A DNA stretch of 64,000 nt from Hypoxylon rubiginosum (GCA_902806565.1 CADCXA010000027.1:1550001-1614000), one strand, 5' to 3'; numbered from the stretch's first letter, positions 1 to 13,256 are shown. The notes: a model not told the origin generated them from the sequence alone. Program-made: numbers and translations.

Positions 1-3000
1 CTGGTATGGATACGATCTTATCATACATCTCTTGTGAAACCATCCACTAATGAATCGTGTAGCCACATTAAGGGCAAGGCAAGCCACAAGATCGTCAGCG
101 ATGGTAAGTTGTCAATCAATAAGCTGTTCATATACTTGGACCAGTAGGCTAATTATATGCAGCACGCAACCTCCTTTGTAATATGACCCACCGTGGTGCG
201 GTCGGTTCCGATGCTCGAGATGGCGATGGTGCTGGTGTCATGACCTCGATTCCCCATAGGTTCTTCATCAAGAACTTCGCAAAGGAGGAAGATTTAGAAT
301 TGCCTCCCTTGGGACAGTATGCCGTGGGAAATCTCTTCTTCAAGCCGGACGAGGAGACGCTGCAAGAATCGAAGAGGCAGTTGGAAGATATTGCCGAATC
401 GTTAGGGTTAAGAGTTTTGGGTTGGCGATCACCTCCTGTAGACTCTTCTCTCCTTGGTCCCGCTGCGTCCTCGCGCGAACCCTTCATACTACAGCCGTTT
501 GTTGTTCTTGCTTCTGCGTATGGCTCTGGAAATGCTCCTGAAATGACGGACCCAGAGAAATTCGACGAACGACATTTCGAGAGACAGCTATATGTCCTTC
601 GAAAGCGTGCAACTCACACCATCGGCCTCCATAATTGGTTCTACCTCTGCTCCCTTTCGAACAGGAATATTGTCTATAAGGGACAGCTGGCACCCGTCCA
701 AGTTTACCAGTACTACCATGATCTGGTAAATGCCGACTACGAGGCTCACTTCGCCCTCGTACACTCTCGTTTCTCCACCAATACTTTCCCTTCATGGGAT
801 CGTGCTCAACCCCTTAGATGGGCAGCCCACAACGGTAAGTGTAGTTCTAGATCCCTAATGACCTAGCATGTCTGACCCCTTTTCAGGCGAGATTAACACT
901 CTCCGTGGTAACAAGAACTGGATGCGCGCCCGAGAGGGTGTCATGCAGTCTGACATCTTTGGTGACGACCTTGAGCATCTGTACCCTGTTGTCGAGGCTG
1001 GCGGCTCTGATTCGGCTGCCTTCGATAACGTCTTAGAGCTACTCACTATAAATGGCGTTCTCTCGCTACCCGAGGCCGTCATGTTGATGGTTCCGGAGGC
1101 CTGGCAAGGTAACACTGCCATGGACCCCAAGAAAGCAGCGTTTTATGAGTGGGCAGCATGCCAGATGGAGCCGTGGGATGGCCCTGCTCTCTTTACGTTC
1201 GCTGACGGCCGATTCTGCGGTGCTAACCTGGACCGAAACGGTCTTCGTCCTTGCCGATATTATATCATGGATGATGATCGCATCATCTGTGCTTCGGAAG
1301 TTGGCACGATTCACGTTGACCCCGAGCGAGTCATCCAGAAGGGTCGTCTGCAGCCGGGCCGTATGCTTCTCGTCGACACCCAGGCTGGACGTCTTATTGA
1401 CGACTCTGAGCTCAAGTCCGCTGTTTCTAGCCGGCATGACTTCCGTGCTTGGATCGATAAGGAGCTCATTAGTTTGCCAAAGGTCTTGAGCCAAGTTTTG
1501 AGTGAACAGACCGTCGATATTGCGGCGAAGCCAGATTCTACCCGGCTCCAAGAAGACCCCCTGCTGTTAGCCTTCGGGTACACCTACGAACAGGTCAGCT
1601 TACTCCTTGCGCCCATGGCTTCGGACGAGAAAGAGGCATTGGGTTCTATGGGTAACGATGCCCCGTTGGCCTGTCTCTCTCAGGCACCTCGTTTACTTTC
1701 CGAATACTTCCGTCAGCTTTTTGCCCAGGTCACAAATCCTCCCATTGACCCGATTCGAGAATCCATTGTCATGTCACTAGAGTGCTACGTTGGACCGCAG
1801 GGCAACTTGCTCGAGATGGACCCCTCTCAGTGCGGCCGCTTGCTGTTACCGAGCCCGATCCTATCTATTCCTGAATTCAACGCCTTGACTAATATGTCTA
1901 AGTTATACCCGGAATGGACTGTGAAAACGATTGACCTAACTTTCCCCAAGTCAGAAGGTGTGGCTGGTTACATGAAACATCTCGACTTCATCTGCAATGA
2001 GACCACAGCTGCAATCGAGGCTCGGGACAGAATCATCGTACTATCTGACCGAAAGACGTCCGCGGACCGAGTGGCTGTCTCTTCGCTACTAGCTTCGGGT
2101 ATGGTTCACCACCACCTAGTCAGCAACAAGTGGCGATCTATGGCGGCTATTGTACTTGAGACCGCCGAGGCTCGTGAAGTTCACCACATGTGTGTCTTGC
2201 TCGGTTATGGCGCAGACGCCGTCAATCCCTACCTTGCCATGGAGTGCATCCTAAAGCTTAACCGCGAGGGCCTGATCAGGAAGAAACTTTCCGATGACAC
2301 CCTCATCGCTAACTACAAACACTCCTGCGACGGTGGTATCCTTAAGGTTATGAGTAAGATGGGTATTTCGACCTTGGCCAGTTACAAGGGTGCTCAAATC
2401 TTCGAGGCTCTCGGTGTTGATGATGAGGTTGTTGAGCGATGCTTCAGGGGCACGGCCTCCCGTATTAAGGGTCTAACCTTCGAGCTTATCGCCGAGGACG
2501 CATTTCGCTTCCACGAGCGAGGATTCCCTTCTCGCTACTCTGTTGGAGTCTCTGGCCTACCGGAGTCTGGCGAGTACCACTGGCGCGATGGTGGTGAGGC
2601 TCACGTCAACGATCCGACTTCGATTGCGAATATCCAGGATGCTGTCCGCACCAAGAATGACAAATCCTACGAGGCGTACTCTCGCTCCGAGTATGAGCAG
2701 ATTAAGGCTTGCACGCTACGCGGCATGCTCGACTTCAAATTCGAAGAGACTAAACCGATTCCCATCGAACAAGTGGAGCCATGGACAGCTATCGTTACGC
2801 GGTTCTGCACTGGTGCTATGTCATATGGTTCGATTTCTATGGAGGCGCACTCTACCCTCGCTGTGGCTATGAACAGGCTAGGCGGCAAGTCAAATACGGG
2901 TGAAGGTGGTGAAGATCCTGAGCGCTCCCAAGTTATGCCGAATGGCGACACTATGAGATCTGCTATCAAGCAAGTCGCCTCTGGACGATTTGGTGTTACG

Positions 3001-6000
3001 TCGGCATACCTTGCCGATTCCGACGAACTCCAGATCAAGATGGCGCAGGGTGCCAAGCCCGGTGAGGGTGGTGAGCTGCCTGGTCACAAGGTTTCTAAAT
3101 CTATCGCTCGAACCCGTCACTCGACTCCTGGTGTCGGTCTTATCTCGCCACCTCCTCATCACGACATCTATTCTATTGAGGACTTGAAACAGCTTATTTA
3201 CGATCTCAAGTGCTCTAGCCCCCGGTCTCGCGTCTCCGTCAAACTCGTCTCTGAGACGGGTGTCGGTATCGTTGCCTCCGGTGTTGCGAAGGCCAAGGCT
3301 GACCACATTCTTATATCTGGTCACGATGGTGGCACTGGTGCCAGTAGGTGGACTGGAATCAAGTACGCAGGTCTCCCATGGGAACTCGGTCTTGCCGAGA
3401 CCCACCAAACCCTCGTCCTAAACGATCTCCGTGGCCGAGTCGTCGTCCAGACTGACGGTCAACTTCGAACTGGTCGTGACGTCGCTATCGCCTGTCTCCT
3501 TGGTGCTGAAGAGTGGGGCTTCGCTACGACCCCCTTGATTGCCATGGGCTGCATCATGATGAGGAAGTGCCATTTGAATTCGTGTCCCGTAGGCGTGGCC
3601 ACACAGGACCCAGAACTGCGCAAGAAGTTCAACGGTACGCCCGAGCACGTGATAAACTTCTTCTACTATGTCGCCAACGAGCTCAGGGCCATCATGGCTC
3701 AGCTTGGTTTCCGAACGATTAACGAAATGGTTGGTCACGTGGAGTGCCTTAGGGTCCGGGATGATCTGCGAACCAACAAGACGGCTAACATCGACCTCTC
3801 GCTCATCTTGACGCCTGCTCACAAACTTCGACCTGGTGTTGCTACATTCAACGTCCGGAAGCAGGACCACCGTCTCTATGTCCGACTAGACAACAAGCTC
3901 ATTTCGGAAGCTGAGTTGACTCTGGACAAGGGACTCCCATCTCGCATCGAATGTGACATTGTCAATACTGACCGAGCTATGGGTACATCTTTATCCTACC
4001 AGGTCTCCAAGCGATATGGAGAAGCTGGCCTTCCTTTGGACACCGTTCACGTCAACATCAAGGGTTCAGCTGGCCAGTCTTTCGGTGCCTTCCTTGCACC
4101 CGGTATTACATTGGAGCTCGAGGGCGATTCCAACGACTATGTAGGCAAGGGCCTGTCTGGTGGTCGACTTATTATTTACCCTCCCCGATCGGCTGTGTTC
4201 AAGGCCGAGGAAAACATTCTAGTCGGTAATGTCTGCCTGTACGGAGCGACCAGCGGTACTTGCTTCTTCCGTGGTGTCGCCGCCGAGCGGTTTGCTGTCC
4301 GAAACTCTGGTGCGACCGCGGTTGTTGAGGGTATTGGTGACCATGGTTGTGAGTACATGACTGGTGGCCGTGTTGTTGTCCTGGGAAGCACCGGTCGCAA
4401 CTTCGCTGCCGGTATGTCGGGTGGTATTGCTTACGTCCTTGATATCCACGGTGATTTCTTGTCTAAGCTCAATATGGAAATGGTCGAAGCCTCCGAAATC
4501 GATGACCCTACCGAAATCGCGTTCCTTCGCGGCCTAATCGAGGATCATCACCACTACACTGGATCTGAGCTGGCTGCTCGCATCCTGGTAGATTTCAACA
4601 GGGCGTTGCCGCGCTTTGTGAAGGTTCTCCCAGTGGATTACAAGCGAGTTCTCAAGGAAGAAGCTGCTAAGGCAGCGGAAGCTAAGCGTGCTGAGTACAA
4701 CCTGCCTATTGTGTCTGGTGTCCAGTCCAAGGAAGAGAAACCTGCCAAACTTCAGGATATCGAAGAGACCATTGGTGACAACGCGGTCGAGAAGAAGCGC
4801 GCTCTAGTTCTCGATAAGACTAAGGGTTTCATGAAGTACCAGCGACGATCGGAGAAGTACCGCAACGTCAAGACAAGAACTAAGGATTGGGCTGAGCTTT
4901 CTCAACGTCTCAACGAAGACGAGCTCAAGTACCAGTCAGCTCGATGCATGGACTGCGGTGTTCCTTTCTGTCAGTCTGAAACGGGATGCCCGATCTCCAA
5001 CATTATTCCTAAATGGAACGAGTTGGTCTTCCAGAACCAGTGGCAAGACGCCCTTAACCGCCTTCTCATGACCAATAACTTCCCCGAGTTTACAGGTCGT
5101 GTCTGCCCTGCGCCTTGCGAAGGCGCCTGCGTTCTGGGTATCAACGAAGATCCCGTTGGTATCAAGTCTATCGAGTGCGCCATTATCGACCGCGGCTTTG
5201 AGATGGGTTGGATGGTACCGCAACCACCCGAGGTTCGAACAGGCAAGAAGATTGCCGTTATTGGCTCTGGTCCCGCTGGTCTTGCTTGCGCCGACCAATT
5301 GAACAGAGCCGGCCATACTGTTACTGTCTACGAGCGCTCTGACCGCCCTGGTGGTCTTCTCATGTACGGCATTCCTAACATGAAGCTCGACAAGCGTATT
5401 GTCAAGCGGAGAACGGACTTCATGGCTGCCGAGGGCGTCCAATTCAAGACCGGTGTCACTATAGGCGAAGATGTCACTTTGATGGACCTCAAGGCCCAGA
5501 ACGATGCCGTTGTGATTTCCACCGGTGCTACGGTTGCCCGAGACCTTCCGATTAAGGGTCGTAACCTCGAGGGCATCCACTTTGCTATGGAGTTCTTGCA
5601 CAAGAACACCAAGTCTTTGCTTGACTCGGAGCTGGCTGACGGAAATTACCTCTCTGCCAAAGACAAGCACGTCGTAGTCATCGGCGGTGGCGACACCGGT
5701 AACGACTGCATTGGTACCTCGGTCCGTCATGGCGCGAAGTCGGTTATCAACTTCGAGCTTCTCCCTCAGCCTCCGCCTCAGCGTGGCCGTGACAACCCCT
5801 GGCCGCAGTGGCCCAGAATCTACCGCGTCGACTATGGTCACACGGAAGTGGCCCAGCACATGGGTAAGGACCCCCGTGAATACTGTATCATGTCTGAGGA
5901 GTTCGTCGACGACGGAAGTGGACGTGTCAAGGGTATCAGCACGATTCGCGTGGATTGGACCAAGTCTGCTTCTGGCGGCTGGGACATGAAGAAGCTTGAG

Positions 6001-6382
6001 GATACGAAGCAGTTCTTCCCCGCCGACCTTGTCCTTCTCTCCATGGGTTTCCTTGGCCCCGAGGCTCGCGTACTTGGCGATGAGATCGAGAAGGACGCTC
6101 GAAAGAATGTCAAGACGCCTGCTGGTTCTTACGCCACAAACGTCCCTGGCATCTTCGCGGCAGGTGACTGCCGTCGTGGCCAGTCCTTGATTGTTTGGTA
6201 AGTGGATTCAACTCATTTTGTAAACTGCACATAAAGCTAATATAACGTTTAGGGGTATCAACGAAGGACGACAAGCTGCTCGCGAGGTTGATCTATACCT
6301 CCAGCACTACACCAGCTTGCCTGTCACCGGTGGCATTGTAAAGCGGACGGCACAAGAGATCTTCAGCACTGCCGCCGCGTAA
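1..6382 (+). CDS. glt1: NADH-dependent glutamate synthase (GOGAT), 5' partial
   Basis: Converts 2-oxoglutarate plus glutamine to two glutamates using NADH; this is the assimilation partner of glutamine synthetase. Exons read as 63-103, 163-834, 887-6197 and 6253-6382. An intron ending at 62 (CTAAT branch, TAG acceptor) shows that upstream exons, including the true start and the N-terminal nucleophile Cys of the glutaminase domain, lie outside the window. Domains in order are the rest of the class-II glutaminase domain (MTHRGAVGSDARDGDGAG), the central domain, the FMN synthase domain with its 3Fe-4S cysteines (CHLNSCPVGVATQDP), the alpha-subunit C-terminal beta-helix, then a fused beta subunit with 4Fe-4S cysteines (RCMDCGVPFC, about 4945-4975), an FAD fold (GSGPAGLACA, near 5265) and an NAD fold (GGGDTGNDC, near 5685). 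The single-chain fusion is normal for fungi. It ends in FSTAAA and a TAA stop. Confidence 0.97.
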
Positions 6383-6726
6383 ATCGGGGGATGATTTAAA
6401 ACTGAAAACCATATAAAAAAAGAATTAAAGAAAATGTACAGCTATGTCAACATAGAATCTGGACAGGCTCAGTGCTTCAACAATAGGGCAGGGACCATAT
6501 GTTTTATGATTGGGAGTCACGATACCACGAAGAGAGTAAAATGAAGCAAATAATGTTGCAAGCATGGTTGGTTCGGGAAGAAAAAAAATACCATTTTTAT
6601 ATGTCGATCACTGCAGCTAGGAGTTGATAATGATTATTATCGGATATGTATGGGGTGGATTGTATATATGATGTCGCCGTATGAATATATATCATTTGTT
6701 CCAATTTTTTGTTGTGGTGATATCTA

Positions 6727-6787
6727 TTCCCTCTCCCCCTTCTTTTTCTTCTTCTCTTCCTCTTCCTCCTCCTTTTCTCCTTTTCCT
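6727..6787 (+). repeat. 61-nt uninterrupted polypyrimidine tract
   Basis: Every base from 6727 to 6787 is C or T, made of irregular CTT, CCT and CTC units. It lies about 345 nt past the glt1 stop codon. The base composition is seen directly; any structural role is inference. Confidence 0.9.
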
Positions 6788-7433
6788 GTATTACAGTGTT
6801 GTATGACCTATACACTCCTTGATCTCCCTTCATATCTTGGTCTTATGTATCTGCTCTAGGTACAATTTAGGTGCCTAAGCTATGAGGTCAAGCGAACTTA
6901 TGTCTGATCATTGTGAGATTACTCTGAGCAAAGAAGTAGCTTTCATTCTAGCTATCACTACTAGATTTTTCTAGTGTTGCTGTTAGGGCCATTTGGATTG
7001 CGATACAGTTCAAGCACGTTGCACGAGGACGCGAGCTCATTGGCAATGCTTTTCGTGGCTGATAGACTGATAGACTGGACAGTTTGAAGCTAAGATAAGC
7101 TAACTTGGTTAGTTGGATGAAAAGAGTAATATACGGGGCATTCCGAAGAACCTGGTCAAGCTCTTGTTAAGCTCTAGCCAAGGCCAAGGCCGTGCCCCGC
7201 CGGTAACTCTGACGAAAAGAAGCGCAGATCCAATTGCTTATTTGTACTGTGTAAGAAGACCTTTCCAGATAAACCCTAGATAAATAATTCCCTTTACAAA
7301 CATCTTGCATCTTTATCACAACAGCGCTCTTCATTTTTCACGCTAGGTCGTGTCTTGCTATACTCTGTATTTCTTGTATATCCTAAACATCTTGAACTCT
7401 TTATTAATACTAATATTGTCTTCCAAACCTGCT

Positions 7434-7439
7434 CACGTG
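7434..7439. promoter_or_regulatory. CACGTG E-box, candidate phosphate-response site
   Basis: This perfect CACGTG palindrome lies about 100 nt upstream of the VTC start codon. Yeast Pho4 and Neurospora NUC-1 bind this core, and VTC genes belong to the yeast PHO regulon. A CACGTT core, also a known Pho4 half-strength form, is at 7015-7020. The hexamer occurs elsewhere in the window, including inside coding exons, so position and target are the only support. Confidence 0.4.
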
Positions 7440-7537
7440 CTACCGTGCGAAGCATAGTAAAAACCCAGCTACGAGGTGATCGATCCTCCTAACCCTTCCA
7501 AAGAACGAGCTCTAGCCTAGCAATCACCCCGTAGAAA

Positions 7538-9954
7538 ATGCGCTTTGGCAAGACTCTTCGCGAGTCTATATACCCGCCATGGAAGGACCAATACATAGAC
7601 TACTCGAAGCTGAAGAGCATGCTGCGAGAGGATATGAGAGAGGATGAGGACGTGCCGTGGACCGAAGGCGACGAGAATCGCTTCTGTGACGAGATATTCA
7701 ACGTTCAGCTCGAGAAAGTTGCCCAATTCCAGGACAAGACGTTTAACAACTTGAAGGAGCAGGCCGACACCGCCTTCGAAAAGCTAAAGGATATGGCCCC
7801 ATCCGAAGAGAAGCCCAAGAGCGATATCACCACGGCCCGCCTAAAGGAGCTCAAGGGCGAGCTCGACACAATTACCAATGAGGTTAAGGAGCTCAAGAAA
7901 TACGGCAGCGCTAACTACACCGGCTTCCTCAAGATAGCTAAGAAGCACGACCGTAAGCGCGGCGATCGATACAAGGTCCGACCCATGATGAGAGTCAGCT
8001 TGGCCGAACGCGGCTTCAACTCGGAGCAGGCCTACTCTCCCATTCTTACCAAGCTATCTTTGATGTACTATGCCATAAATCAGAACCTGGACGAAGGTGA
8101 ACAAAACCAGCCATTGAATCTTGACTTGGACAACCAACAAGAGGTACACAATGGAGAACGTTATACTGCATACAAATGTAAGTTTTCGAGATCATTGCAA
8201 CTCTGTTCAAAGCTAATAGGATACCGGCAGTTTGGATACACCCGGATAACCTTCTCGAAGTTAAGACGGCCATCCTACGACATCTACCCTCTCTCATCTA
8301 CACACAACAAGCCGGGAAAGAGCCCGATGGCAACGAGGACCCCAAGGTCACATCGCTCTACTTCGACAACTCCAAGTTCCAGCTATACAGTAGGAAGGTA
8401 GAACGCCAAGTCGATGCCTCCTCTATGAGGCTGCGCTGGTATGGAAATCTAGACTCGAAGCCAGACATTGTTCTCGAACAGAAGATAGTCCACGAGAATG
8501 GCCTTAGCGAAGAGAAGAAGTTCCAGATCAAAGACAAGTACATCAAGCAATTCATCGATGGAGAATATAAAATGGAAAAGACAGTGCAGAAGATGGAAAG
8601 GCAAGGCCAGGCAGCCGAAGCGATCAGCTCCTTCAAGACTACTGTAGAGGAAATCCAAGAATTCATCGTCAGGGCCAAGCTTGAGCCCGTTCTACGGGCC
8701 AATTACATCCGCACGGCCTTCCAGAAGCCTTCGGACGATCGTGTGCGAATTTCGATCGATACGAATATCGCCTTCATCCGCGAGGATATCTTGGACCGAG
8801 ATAGGCCATGCCGCGATCCCGAGGAGTGGCACCGGCGAGATATCGACAACGGCAAAATGTCTTATCCGTTCAAGAACATAAATCAAAGCGAGGTCTCGAG
8901 GTTCCCCTATGCGCTTCTCGAGATCAAGCTAAAGGAGGAAGGCGGGCGCAAGCGGCCAAGGTGGATAGAGGATTTAATGGTCTCTCACCTTGTCCACGCA
9001 GCTCCGAGGTTCTCCAAGTTTGTGCACGGCGTCGCATCGCTCTTCGAGGACTACGTCAACAACTTGCCGCTGTGGCTTAGCGATCTTGAGACGGATATCC
9101 GAAAAGACCCGCAGATGGCACACGACGCGGAGGAGCAGCGAAAAGCCCAGCAGGCGGAAGACGCCATGGTCGTAGGGAGCTTCCTAGGTGGCGGTGCTGC
9201 TGCTGCCGCCGCCATGATGGGCTCATACAAGCCAGCGACGAGCTCGCCTGTTGGTAAATCTTACCTGTCGGAGCGAGCCGCTAGGGAAGCCAGAGAAGCG
9301 AGAGCCTCGGCACCTCCGACTGCCGTAAACCGCCACGGCGAAGAAGATGTCGAGGACGGCTCCATCCAGCAACGAAACTACGGAACTCTCTCATCCGTTT
9401 TCCCCGGGTTCTCGTTATCGCGGTACTCACGAGCGAAGCGGCAGCGGGAGCAGCTGCCGGAAGGCGTGACGAAGCCGGAGGTATGGCTCAAGAACGCGGG
9501 ACCGCTGCAGGTCGAGCCCAAGGTGTGGCTTGCAAATGAGCGGACGTTCCTCAAGTGGCAGCATATCTGCATCCTGCTGGGCAGCTTAGCCATCAGCTTA
9601 TACACGGCGGCCGGGAAGAACTTCCTGGCCGAATGCATGGGCATCGCATACGTTATCATTGCCGTCATGGCGGGCGCGTGGGGCTACGTGATGCTCCGCA
9701 GACGCCGCGACATGATCGTCGAGCGTAGCGGCAAGGACTTTGATAACATGCTTGGACCACTCGCGGTTAGCGCGGCGCTGATGCTGGCGTTGGTACTGAA
9801 TTTTGTGTTTTCGGTGAGTTGATCATATTCATTCCCCTGCCCCTTTCGAGGCGAATGCTAACAGCCAATGTAGTACCGGGCCGCGTTTGCAAGACTGGAT
9901 AGGGAGCTGTTTGTCAACGAAACCGAGGCTGCGTTTGTTACCGAACTTGTATAG
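7538..9954 (+). CDS. Vacuolar transporter chaperone subunit, VTC2/VTC3 type (SPX-VTC-DUF202)
   Basis: Regulatory or accessory subunit of the vacuolar VTC complex, which makes polyphosphate from ATP and moves it into the vacuole. Exons are 7538-8177, 8231-9813 and 9874-9954, giving 767 residues. The N-terminus carries an SPX domain (MRFGKTLRESIYPPWKDQYI), the inositol-pyrophosphate sensor; the YPPWK form is that of yeast Vtc2/Vtc3 rather than Vtc4. The central VTC tunnel domain has SLYFDNSKF, MRLRWYG and VLEQKIVHENG. After an Ala-rich linker, the C-terminal DUF202 region has three hydrophobic helices (about residues 665-740). The ATG at 7538 opens the SPX domain exactly. Assignment to the Vtc2/3 class rather than the catalytic Vtc4 rests on the N-terminus and the length, close to yeast Vtc2/3. 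A CACGTG about 100 nt upstream fits phosphate control. Confidence 0.93.
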
Positions 9955-10862
9955 GATCGAGAAATTAATAGTAGTGGAGTTTGTCCCTAAGGGAACTGTA
10001 TGTACCAAATCTGTTTGTCCTACGCAGCATATTGGCTGCTGCTGAGGTACTGGAGAACAGCTGTTCATAGGTTAGGCGGATGTATCAAGGTCATAAATGG
10101 CAAATAGTTCATGAAGCATGCATACCTAGCGCTATTCGTCTCCTCGTGGGCAAGGGAACTGTCAAAGATGCTGTGTCGCGAACACGTTGCGCAAGTTGTA
10201 AACTGCCAACATTTGGTTCAGATTTGTTGTATAAATGTACTAAGGTAGTTTATGTATATCGTTTATGAGGTAACCAGCTGACTTTCATCATGTCTATAGC
10301 AGGAACGGCGTGATCTTCTCGTGAATGGCTGCTTCCTTTAATCCAATGCAATGCCCCGTTTCAGCATGATGCAGCAATACAGCGAGGCTGGACTCTTATG
10401 GAATTGTGCATATGCTGCATATAACATATATAACATATAGCATAATGACACACCTGCAGCTTCCTGTTTTTACTGCGCGTCTAAGGCCTACAAACCACCT
10501 AAAAATAACTGAATCCATAAATATTTCTTGTTATGGCTTCTACCGGAATCTTATTATTGAAGATCACATAACTCCCACAATAACCATTCTCAACTGAGAT
10601 AGAGGCAATAAACTAGGTACCTTACTACGCTATTCGGGTGCCAAGTTACGTCGAGGTCAATTGCCTTGTTTGTTATCCAATCCCCCTTCTCGATTCCTCG
10701 GTTGCGCAGCCACACGACTGACGCGTACCTACATCGTCAGGCCCAACGTCGATAATGATTAAGAGGCACATCGAGATCTCTCCCCCATATTTTGATACCT
10801 GACCACTTCTTACCTAATTCACCACTTTCATGCTAGAGCAGCACTATACATCGACGTAAACC
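9955..10862. other. Intergenic, about 0.9 kb
   Basis: AT-richer DNA between two plus-strand genes. It should contain the VTC 3' end and the promoter of the next gene. No open frame here looks coding, and no distinct regulatory motif was recognised. Confidence 0.7.
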
Positions 10863-13256
10863 ATGTCTGAACCAAAGAAGAAAGGGCTTTGGAATGGTCT
10901 GATGCGCAGGCTCAGTACCGCCCAAGGGAGCGGTAAACTGGTATGTATTTCATTTCAGCCCAGTCTTACCACAGCAGCCCAACGTTTACTCACAAAATCG
11001 CATAGGAAAAGGACCCGCCACCCCCGAGACGGGGCAGCGACGGAGATGCACCTCCACGGAGAAGGAAAGCCGAGAGACCTGATGTTTCCTCTTCCCGTAG
11101 ACGGCCTCGTCGTCCGGATCCCCGTGATTCGAAAGGCAAGGGTAGGGAACAGCCGAACGGCCATAAGTATGAATCTGCACCCTTGTCTGAATGGCCTCCG
11201 TCTGGCTTCTCCAGCAGAGAAGAGCTCACCCTCGGCAATGCGATGGAACTCATCTCGAGGGGCGTCCCAGCACATAAAGGACACAAGCGTCCCATCCCTC
11301 ATGCTCCTGATCACTACTACGGCTTATATACAACAACCGCGGGCAACCACGGCGACGACAATGATGCCGCCAACCAGCATAATGCAATGACGCAACTGAC
11401 AACTTTGCGAATCCAAGGCTCTGGTCCGCCTAACTACCCATGGGAAACCCTCGAGCAACCGAGCCTTGCGTTTGGCTTCGGAGCCCGGCCGGGTACCGTT
11501 ACTCTAAATCACTGGGCAAGTTCTTTCAGCGCACTCCCGCCCTTGATTGGACTCCGCGACCCCGGCATGGCACCTAGAGACGTCGACTTGAAACAAATTT
11601 TTGAGCGACTCCAGGATTTAGAAGGCGGCCTGGAAGATGACAATGATGAACTCCTATATCGCCTGTACAAACGTTTTCTAAGAGATCCCGACAAAGTCTT
11701 CAGCCCGCACAAGACCATGGAGCGCCAGATTACAGATCTGGTTATGTGCTTGTCAAGTCCTGACTGGATCGACTTTTCGAATCCAAAGAACCAGGTCGCC
11801 ACAAGGTTCATCTTCGACGCGAGTTCTGAAAACCAGGAAAAATATCACAAGTTCTTCTACCAACTGCTCCTGGGCCTTGAACTAGAACTACGAATAAATT
11901 CGAGACTCCACACGGATTTGGCCAAGGAGAGGCTCATGGCGCAGATACCACCCAAGATTCAATGGAACCTGGCCCTGGCGAGACGGTGGAGGGATTTCGT
12001 GCGTGTGGAAGAACCCGGCGAGACAGTAGAGCAAGTCAAACTACGATTCAAATTGAAGAAGAGACAGATCAAGATGTTGAAGAGATTCGCTCAAATGATG
12101 AAATGGCCGAATCTCAACGAGACATTAACTGAATTGAGGCAGAGAGATGCAGAGGGGGCTCTAATAACAGTCAGTTCACACGCGATGGCTTTCTTCAGTG
12201 GTCTGGTCCTGCCTGGGGTAAGTTCCTATCATCCATACCAGTTCCTCATATGGCGTTACTGGATTCGTTAACCATGCCGCAGCCTACGTTCCCTTTCCTC
12301 ATTATGAACTCTCTGATCGATATCGACCCAGACAAGGCGACAGATAATCTCGCCTTACTCACGCACCTTCACCCCTACTGTGGATTTCAGTATCGCAACA
12401 GCTACACGTACTGGTCGTCGAGTTGCATCGTCGGTAAAGTGATTGCCCCAACTTGTCTTGAGGCTGCCGGCTGGGTTGGTCCGGCTCGGCCAACAATGGA
12501 CCTTGGGCGTTCCCAGATTGCCCGCATCCGCTCGAGAAAGCCGCGGGAGCACCTCCTGACGCCAGAAGACGTGACATCAATGAGCGACAGATCAGACCCC
12601 TTAGGACCGCCAGCTAAAGTATACCCAGTCTCAGACTACAAACTTCTTACCCCTGACGTAGACGATATGATTGATACGGTACGAATTGAGCAAGTCAATC
12701 TCAAGGCTATCGGCGATAAGCAAGACTCTGGTCCGAAGTGGTTCGATGCTTCGATACAGTTCGCTATCGATGGTGTATCGTGGCCGCTTCGTCTCTCGTT
12801 TGACGTTTCGTTCATTAATGCATGGCCGTGCTCTGACGGACCACATCCTCTATTCTTCGATTACGTCTATACTACTCGCAAAGCTGACGATGTAATAAAT
12901 ATTCTGGACTGGGGCAAGCCAAGCGGTAGGGAAAGGAGTCCTCACCCAACACCGGTCGGCGGAAGCAAAGCAGCGAAACCCATCGTGGAGGGTGACGACG
13001 AAGAAAGGGTGCTAGTAATCGAGGCATTTGGCATTAGCGATAACGAGGTCTTGGCGCGGGCGTGGTGTTCCCACTGGGGACTCAGTGCAGTAGTGGCGGA
13101 CGTTGGTAGGACTTGGTGAGTTGTCCCGTCGCACGACGATGGCCGAATGAATGATGGCTAATGCAACACAGCATGGCATGTGCCATCCGCGAGGCTTACG
13201 CGGCAACCTTGACGGTGGTAATCCTCGTCGAGGATCAGCCGGAGGATGCAGATTGA
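10863..13256 (+). CDS. Unrecognised 735-residue protein, four exons
   Basis: I do not recognise this family. The model is exons 10863-10940, 11006-12217, 12283-13115 and 13172-13256; every junction is GT-AG and keeps phase, giving 735 residues. The N-terminus is short and basic (MSEPKKKGLWNGLMRRLST) and is followed by an Arg/Pro-rich, probably disordered region to about residue 80. The rest (about 130-735) looks folded: a charged helical stretch (LQDLEGGLEDDNDELLYRLY), a basic helical part rich in Lys/Arg and Leu near residues 370-420, and a C-terminal part with alternating strands ending in VVILVEDQPEDAD. There is no signal peptide and no convincing membrane helix. Third codon positions are C/G-rich like its neighbours, which supports a real gene. 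A small final exon encoding 28 residues fits only because of splice phase. Function unknown. Confidence 0.8.

Larger units (their letters stand above)
6383..7537. other. Intergenic: glt1 3' region and VTC promoter
   Basis: No coding potential is seen. It holds the glt1 3' untranslated region, a 61-nt pure pyrimidine run at 6727-6787 on the plus strand, and the promoter of the downstream VTC gene, with a CACGTT at 7015-7020 and a CACGTG at 7434-7439. Confidence 0.8.

Noticed and set aside
4936..5859. Long minus-strand open frame (307 codons) inside glt1
   Set aside because: It is the antisense of a strongly conserved GOGAT exon; the codon pattern comes from the C-rich third positions of the real gene, and the product has no family resemblance.
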